NCBI GenBank assembly: GCA_002842255.1
Contig: PHCM01000060.1
Span: 1 to 7,858, forward strand
DNA length: 7,858 nucleotides
Source: Betaproteobacteria bacterium HGW-Betaproteobacteria-2
Lineage (GTDB): Bacteria > Pseudomonadota > Gammaproteobacteria > Burkholderiales > Methylophilaceae
Reading direction: 5' to 3'
Shown: piece after piece, positions 6,047-7,858 of the stretch
How positions within the stretch are numbered: the first letter of the stretch is position 1
How the letters are laid out: each line of letters opens with the position of its first letter
The notes under the pieces: generated by a model
Told to the model about the DNA's origin: nothing
Database searches by the model: none
The model's input: the letters and a program-made list of their open reading frames with translations, nothing else
Made by a program: the position numbers and the translations under genes

Positions 6047-7528
6047 ATGCCCAAGCCAAGATCACTGAAGGAACTGCTGCTCATTCATGAGTTGGCCTTT
6101 ATCCTGCTGGTGATACTTGCCGGCGCAGCAGGCAGCATCGGCATTCACTTGTGGGATGAGTCCTCCCGCGAATCCCAGCGCATCAATCAGCTCGTCCAGG
6201 AGATCCAGCAAACGCGTGGCGATCTTTACCGCCAGATGAAGGAGTTGTTCGATGCCTATTTTCTCAATGACATAGAAGCTGAAGACGAGTACAACGCCTA
6301 CACCGCCTCGATAGAGCAGCACTTTGTCATGCTGCGTGAACTGGCGGAAGGCGACGAGGAGTTGACCGCCATCAAGGAACTGCATGCCAGTTATGAGGAC
6401 TTTCTGGTCAGGACACGCCCGATCTTCGACCGGCAGCTGGTGTTTTCCAGCAGCGCGCTTGAAAAGAAATTAAACACCGATCTGGAATCGGATATTTTCG
6501 AACGCTACGAATCCATCTCTGGACGTACAGAGGGCCTGCTCATCCTCAAACAGAAAGAACTACAACAAAGGCTGACCGAGTCCAAGCGCACTTCAACCGC
6601 GCTACTGATCATCCCCATCCTGCTGGCATCATTATTACTGCTGTTCTCACGCTTCTTTCTCAAACGCGCGATTGTCAAACCGATTGCCGGTCTCGTCACC
6701 GCCACCACACAAATAAGTGCAGGCAAGTTGACGCACAAAGCGCCTGAAGCCGGCGCAGAGGAACTGGTCACCTTGTCCACCGCCATCAACCATATGGCCG
6801 ATGAACTCGCCATCAGCCAGGAAGCGTTGGTACGTACCGAGAAACAGGCAGCGCAAGGCCTGCTGGTTCCCATGCTGGCACACAATATCCGCAATCCGCT
6901 AGCCAGCATCCGCGCTACAGCACAAGTGGCCGACAGCAGCGAACTGGATGCAGACACGCGGGAATCCCTGCACGACATCATCAGCACGGTAGACAGGCTT
7001 GAACGCTGGACCGGCGCATTGCTGGCCTACCTGCACCCCTTGCGGCCACAACCCAGTCAAGCCAAACTCAACAAGATCATTCAAGGTTCGCTGGTTCCGC
7101 TGCAACAGAAACTGCGCGAAAAATCCATAGAGCTCGTGTTGCCGAGCCTGGATAAAAAAGACCACCATATTCATACTGACGAGCACCTGCTCGAACAGGC
7201 ACTTTACAATCTGTTACTGAACGCCATCGACGCAGCTCCGAACAACAGCAAACTGGAGATCGCAACCAGAATCAGTGCTGACCACTTGAAAGTCACGATA
7301 GCCGACCAGGGGCCAGGCATGCCGTTCTCACCGGAACCAACCAGACTCAGCCCCGGCCCGACCACCAAACGCTTCGGTACCGGCCTCGGCATTCCATTCG
7401 TGTTCAAGGTCTGTGAAGCGCTCTCGATAAAAATCACTTACAGCGACCGCCCCGAAGGCGGCACACTGGTCGAGTTGATATTGCCTCGCCGGATAAAATC
7501 TGCCGAAATCGAAGAAAATAATCTTTAA
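6047..7528 (+). CDS. Membrane sensor histidine kinase (HAMP, HisKA, HATPase)
   Basis: This is a 493-residue sensor kinase. Membrane helix 1 is at about 13-33. A mostly helical periplasmic domain of about 150 residues, acidic and coiled-coil-like (four-helix-bundle style), runs to membrane helix 2 at about 185-205. HAMP follows at about 206-258. The phosphoacceptor histidine is H279 in LAHNIRNPLASIRA. The ATP-binding domain has its N box at N392 (LLLNAIDAA), a D-box DQGPGM (420-425) and GTGLG (444-448). The residue after H279 is Asn, where most HisKA kinases have Glu or Asp. There is no receiver domain, and no response regulator is encoded nearby in this window, so the partner is unknown. The gene begins 6 bases after the tonB stop, with only a weak ribosome-binding site (GGA within the end of tonB), which suggests translational coupling. 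The stimulus cannot be predicted; a link to TonB-dependent uptake is only a guess from position. Confidence 0.9.
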   Translation: MPKPRSLKELLLIHELAFILLVILAGAAGSIGIHLWDESSRESQRINQLVQEIQQTRGDLYRQMKELFDAYFLNDIEAEDEYNAYTASIEQHFVMLRELAEGDEELTAIKELHASYEDFLVRTRPIFDRQLVFSSSALEKKLNTDLESDIFERYESISGRTEGLLILKQKELQQRLTESKRTSTALLIIPILLASLLLLFSRFFLKRAIVKPIAGLVTATTQISAGKLTHKAPEAGAEELVTLSTAINHMADELAISQEALVRTEKQAAQGLLVPMLAHNIRNPLASIRATAQVADSSELDADTRESLHDIISTVDRLERWTGALLAYLHPLRPQPSQAKLNKIIQGSLVPLQQKLREKSIELVLPSLDKKDHHIHTDEHLLEQALYNLLLNAIDAAPNNSKLEIATRISADHLKVTIADQGPGMPFSPEPTRLSPGPTTKRFGTGLGIPFVFKVCEALSIKITYSDRPEGGTLVELILPRRIKSAEIEENNL

Positions 7529-7601
7529 AATCTACTTCGCGACCCTTGCCTAATGTGCATTTTTTAACAACAATGGAGATGCAAACAACGCGATTGAGAT
7601 T

Positions 7602-7858
7602 ATGCTAAACCAACAAGTTCCAGACTTCGAATTACCCTCCACTGGTAACAGGACGTTCAAACTTTCAGAGCATCTCGGCAAGATACTGGTTATCTACTTT
7701 TACCCAAAAGACTCCACCCCCGGCTGTACTTCACAAGGCCAGCAATTCAGAGATGCCCATGCCAATTTTCAGGCGGCAGGTGCCGAGATCTACGGTATCT
7801 CCCGTGACAGCATACGCTCCCATGAAAACTTCAAGGCCAAGTTTTCCTTTCCATTCGA
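7602..7858 (+). CDS. Peroxiredoxin of the Bcp/PrxQ type (5' part, cut by window end)
   Basis: The first 85 residues of a thiol peroxidase that reduces hydrogen peroxide and organic hydroperoxides are present; the window ends mid-gene. The fold signature is clear: VPDFELPS near the start, then YFYPKDSTPGCTSQG with the peroxidatic cysteine C42, Thr39 and Pro40, and later GISRDS and SHENFKAKFSFPF. E. coli Bcp has a resolving cysteine five residues after the peroxidatic one; here that position is Q47, so this looks like the variant lacking that resolving cysteine. A resolving cysteine could lie in the missing C-terminal part. The start ATG 7602 has only a weak ribosome-binding site (TGAG, about 5 bases upstream) but gives the normal Bcp N terminus. 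The 73-bp gap after the kinase shows no clear terminator; a weak TTGCCT/AACAAT pair (7547-7574) might be a promoter. Confidence 0.88.
   Translation, partial: MLNQQVPDFELPSTGNRTFKLSEHLGKILVIYFYPKDSTPGCTSQGQQFRDAHANFQAAGAEIYGISRDSIRSHENFKAKFSFPF

Noticed and set aside
7573..7608. Very short open frame (MEMQTTRLRLC) overlapping the peroxiredoxin start, possible leader peptide
   Set aside because: It has no properly spaced ribosome-binding site and no regulatory amino-acid run, and an 11-codon frame is expected by chance.

Overview
The window looks like chromosomal DNA of a free-living Gram-negative proteobacterium. It encodes an outer-membrane TonB-dependent receptor, TonB, Sec-exported periplasmic proteins and a cytochrome b561. 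Base composition is even and slightly GC-rich. The quinoprotein-type gene set and a peroxiredoxin with a PGCTSQG active site suggest a betaproteobacterium, perhaps a methylotroph or relative. That placement is inferred from remembered family resemblance, not from a search. I see no tRNA, rRNA, CRISPR array, insertion sequence or prophage genes.

Layout. Bases 1-94 are an upstream region with a Fur-box-like palindrome. Bases 95-2434 (+) encode a TonB-dependent receptor that strongly resembles E. coli YncD/PqqU, the outer-membrane importer of the cofactor PQQ. A perfect 16-bp hairpin follows. Bases 2623-3426 (+) encode an exported fused SoxY-SoxZ-like carrier of the quinoprotein-dehydrogenase-associated type. 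A strong bidirectional terminator separates it from a convergent cytochrome b561 gene (3478-4077, -). After a 189-bp divergent intergenic region, 4267-5181 (+) encodes an exported metallo-beta-lactamase-fold zinc hydrolase of the SoxH-related, quinoprotein-relay type. Bases 5282-6040 (+) encode TonB. Bases 6047-7528 (+) encode a membrane histidine kinase almost abutting TonB. The window ends inside a peroxiredoxin gene (7602-7858, +, partial).

How the genes may work together. The receptor, powered by TonB, would bring PQQ (or a related ligand) across the outer membrane into the periplasm. Quinoprotein dehydrogenases mature and act there, so no inner-membrane importer is needed. The SoxYZ-like carrier and the SoxH-like hydrolase belong to families known to occur beside PQQ-dependent dehydrogenases. 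The cytochrome b561 could pass electrons between the periplasm and the quinone pool. The dehydrogenase itself, pqq biosynthesis genes and exbB/exbD are not in the window, so this PQQ-centred reading is a well-supported hypothesis, not something shown directly. The histidine kinase and peroxiredoxin may be unrelated neighbours.
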